Shown here one piece after another: positions 63,190-64,000 of a DNA stretch of 64,000 nt (the first letter of the stretch is position 1; each line of letters opens with the position of its first letter). The DNA comes from Pseudomonas fluorescens (GTDB taxonomy: Bacteria; Pseudomonadota; Gammaproteobacteria; Pseudomonadales; Pseudomonadaceae): positions 993,001 through 1,057,000 of the forward strand of contig NZ_CP015637.1 in the NCBI RefSeq assembly GCF_001708445.1, read 5' to 3'. A program made the translations under genes and the position numbers. The notes under the pieces were generated by a model. That model saw only the letters and a list, made by a program, of their open reading frames with translations. It searched no databases and had not been told where the DNA came from.

Positions 63190-64000
63190 TCAAAACACGT
63201 TGATCGGATAGTCGACGATCACCCGGTACTCATCCACATCCCGATCCACCGCCGAGTAACCCCGGCCGCCACGGTTGGTCGCCCATTGCAGGCGCACCGC
63301 CAGGTCCTTGGCCTTGCCGCCTTGCACCACATACTTCAGGTCGACATCCCGTTCCCAGTGCCTGGCGTCTTTGCCGTCTGCGCTGTACCAGGCGCTGTAG
63401 CCACGACTTTGCGGGTCGACCTTGGTCAGGTCGGTCTTGCCGCTGATGTAGGACACCGCCGAGGTCAGGCCCGGCATGCCGAGGCCGACGAAGTCATAGG
63501 CGTACTTGAGCTTCCACGAGCGTTCGTTGGGGCCGTTGAAGTCCGAGTACTGCTGGGAGTTGTCCAGGTACACGCTGTCGCCCTGGGTGATGTAGTCGAA
63601 CGGCGTGTTGCCGTTGACCCGCTGGTAGGCGGCGGTGACGCTGTGGTTGCCCACGCCCACGGTGAAATGCAGGCTGTAGGTGTTGTTGTCGATGGCACCG
63701 AGCAGCGACTGGCCGGTGTCCTGGGTGTGGTAATAGTGCAGACCCGGGTTGAGGCTGACCTGCTCGTTCAGCGCGTAGGTGTAGTCCAGGTCGTAGTAGT
63801 ACTGGTGCCACACGTCCTTGAGTTCAGAGGCGTAGAGATTGCTGGTCAGACCCGGGATGGCGCTGAACGACACACCGGCCCAATCCAGGTGCTGGTTGTC
63901 GGCATGGTCCGGCAGTGCGCCGTAGCTGGTGCCGATGCGCTGATGGCCGCTCTGGTTGTAGAGCTTGGTGAAACTGGCCTGGCCGCCTTCGAGCATCCAG
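63190..64000 (-). CDS. OprD-family outer-membrane porin (partial, C-terminal part)
   Basis: A 270-residue C-terminal fragment; the frame stays open to the window edge (a Trp codon precedes the first visible Met), so the gene begins outside. Family features are [41 protein letters not shown] strand pairs, and the terminal strand [14 protein letters not shown] with C-terminal Phe. OprD-type channels import specific small nutrients such as basic amino acids, dipeptides or aromatic acids; the substrate cannot be told from this half. It lies downstream of nothing on its strand in the window and upstream of the diguanylate cyclase by 85 bases. Confidence 0.9.
   Translation of the reverse strand, partial: WMLEGGQASFTKLYNQSGHQRIGTSYGALPDHADNQHLDWAGVSFSAIPGLTSNLYASELKDVWHQYYYDLDYTYALNEQVSLNPGLHYYHTQDTGQSLLGAIDNNTYSLHFTVGVGNHSVTAAYQRVNGNTPFDYITQGDSVYLDNSQQYSDFNGPNERSWKLKYAYDFVGLGMPGLTSAVSYISGKTDLTKVDPQSRGYSAWYSADGKDARHWERDVDLKYVVQGGKAKDLAVRLQWATNRGGRGYSAVDRDVDEYRVIVDYPINVF

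Overview
The window looks like core chromosome of a fluorescent Pseudomonas (P. fluorescens group). The codon use is GC-rich. Gene neighbourhoods match those known from Pseudomonas: lptC-kdsC-kdsD // mlaFEDCB-ibaG-murA-hisGDC, uraA-upp // hpt ... mqo, and the full mraZ-to-lpxC division/cell-wall cluster. Many intergenic gaps carry the short GC-rich REP palindromes typical of this group, with the GTGGGAGGGGGCTTGCCCCC and GTAGGAGCGAGCTTGCTCGC types both present. No prophage, insertion sequence, integron, CRISPR array or tRNA was seen.

Layout. 1-10110: LPS/Kdo genes lptC, kdsC and kdsD (minus strand), divergent from the Mla phospholipid-transport operon, then ibaG, murA, hisG, hisD and hisC (plus). 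10111-20300: a REPIN, uraA-upp (minus), hpt, a cupin, a secreted protein and a small conserved protein (plus), malate:quinone oxidoreductase (minus) behind a 0.7-kb gene-poor leader, and a run of small conserved Pseudomonas proteins and a lipoprotein around a PlsC-type acyltransferase. 20300-28000: a divergent YedK/HMCES-like protein, a dCache chemoreceptor, an M48 lipoprotein protease, a manganese-riboswitch-controlled TMEM165/UPF0016 exporter, rsmC, a 2-hydroxyacid dehydrogenase and a LysE exporter. 28194-36433: an accessory metabolic block made of a fatty acyl-CoA ligase, a DUF1302 outer-membrane barrel, a DUF1329 periplasmic protein and a large MalT-like LuxR regulator. 36564-42818: an MBL hydrolase, an OmpA-type lipoprotein, and the dolP-gmhA/diaA-yraN-lpoA operon divergent from rsmI. 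42913-43270: RNase P RNA. 43623-61430: the dcw cluster and lpxC, mostly with overlapping stop and start codons. 61614-64000: a dCache-GGDEF diguanylate cyclase and the C-terminal part of an OprD-family porin.

The dominant theme is the cell envelope. Kdo synthesis and LptC, phospholipid retrograde transport (Mla), peptidoglycan precursor synthesis (murA to mraY/murG), septal synthesis (ftsW/ftsI, lpoA), divisome assembly (ftsL/Q/A/Z) and lipid A commitment (lpxC) lie within 60 kb. The most notable non-core observations are: (i) a yybP-ykoY-type Mn riboswitch with two mutually exclusive downstream hairpins ahead of the UPF0016 gene; (ii) a YedK homologue that keeps Cys2 and the active-site Glu but lacks the usual Asn and His; (iii) the ligase/DUF1302/DUF1329/MalT-LuxR block; (iv) three 10-bp-phased MraZ-box-like repeats right at the predicted mraZ transcription start; and (v) REPIN variants in which both arms carry matching changes. 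I saw no clear wholly new system. Most of the window is orthodox.
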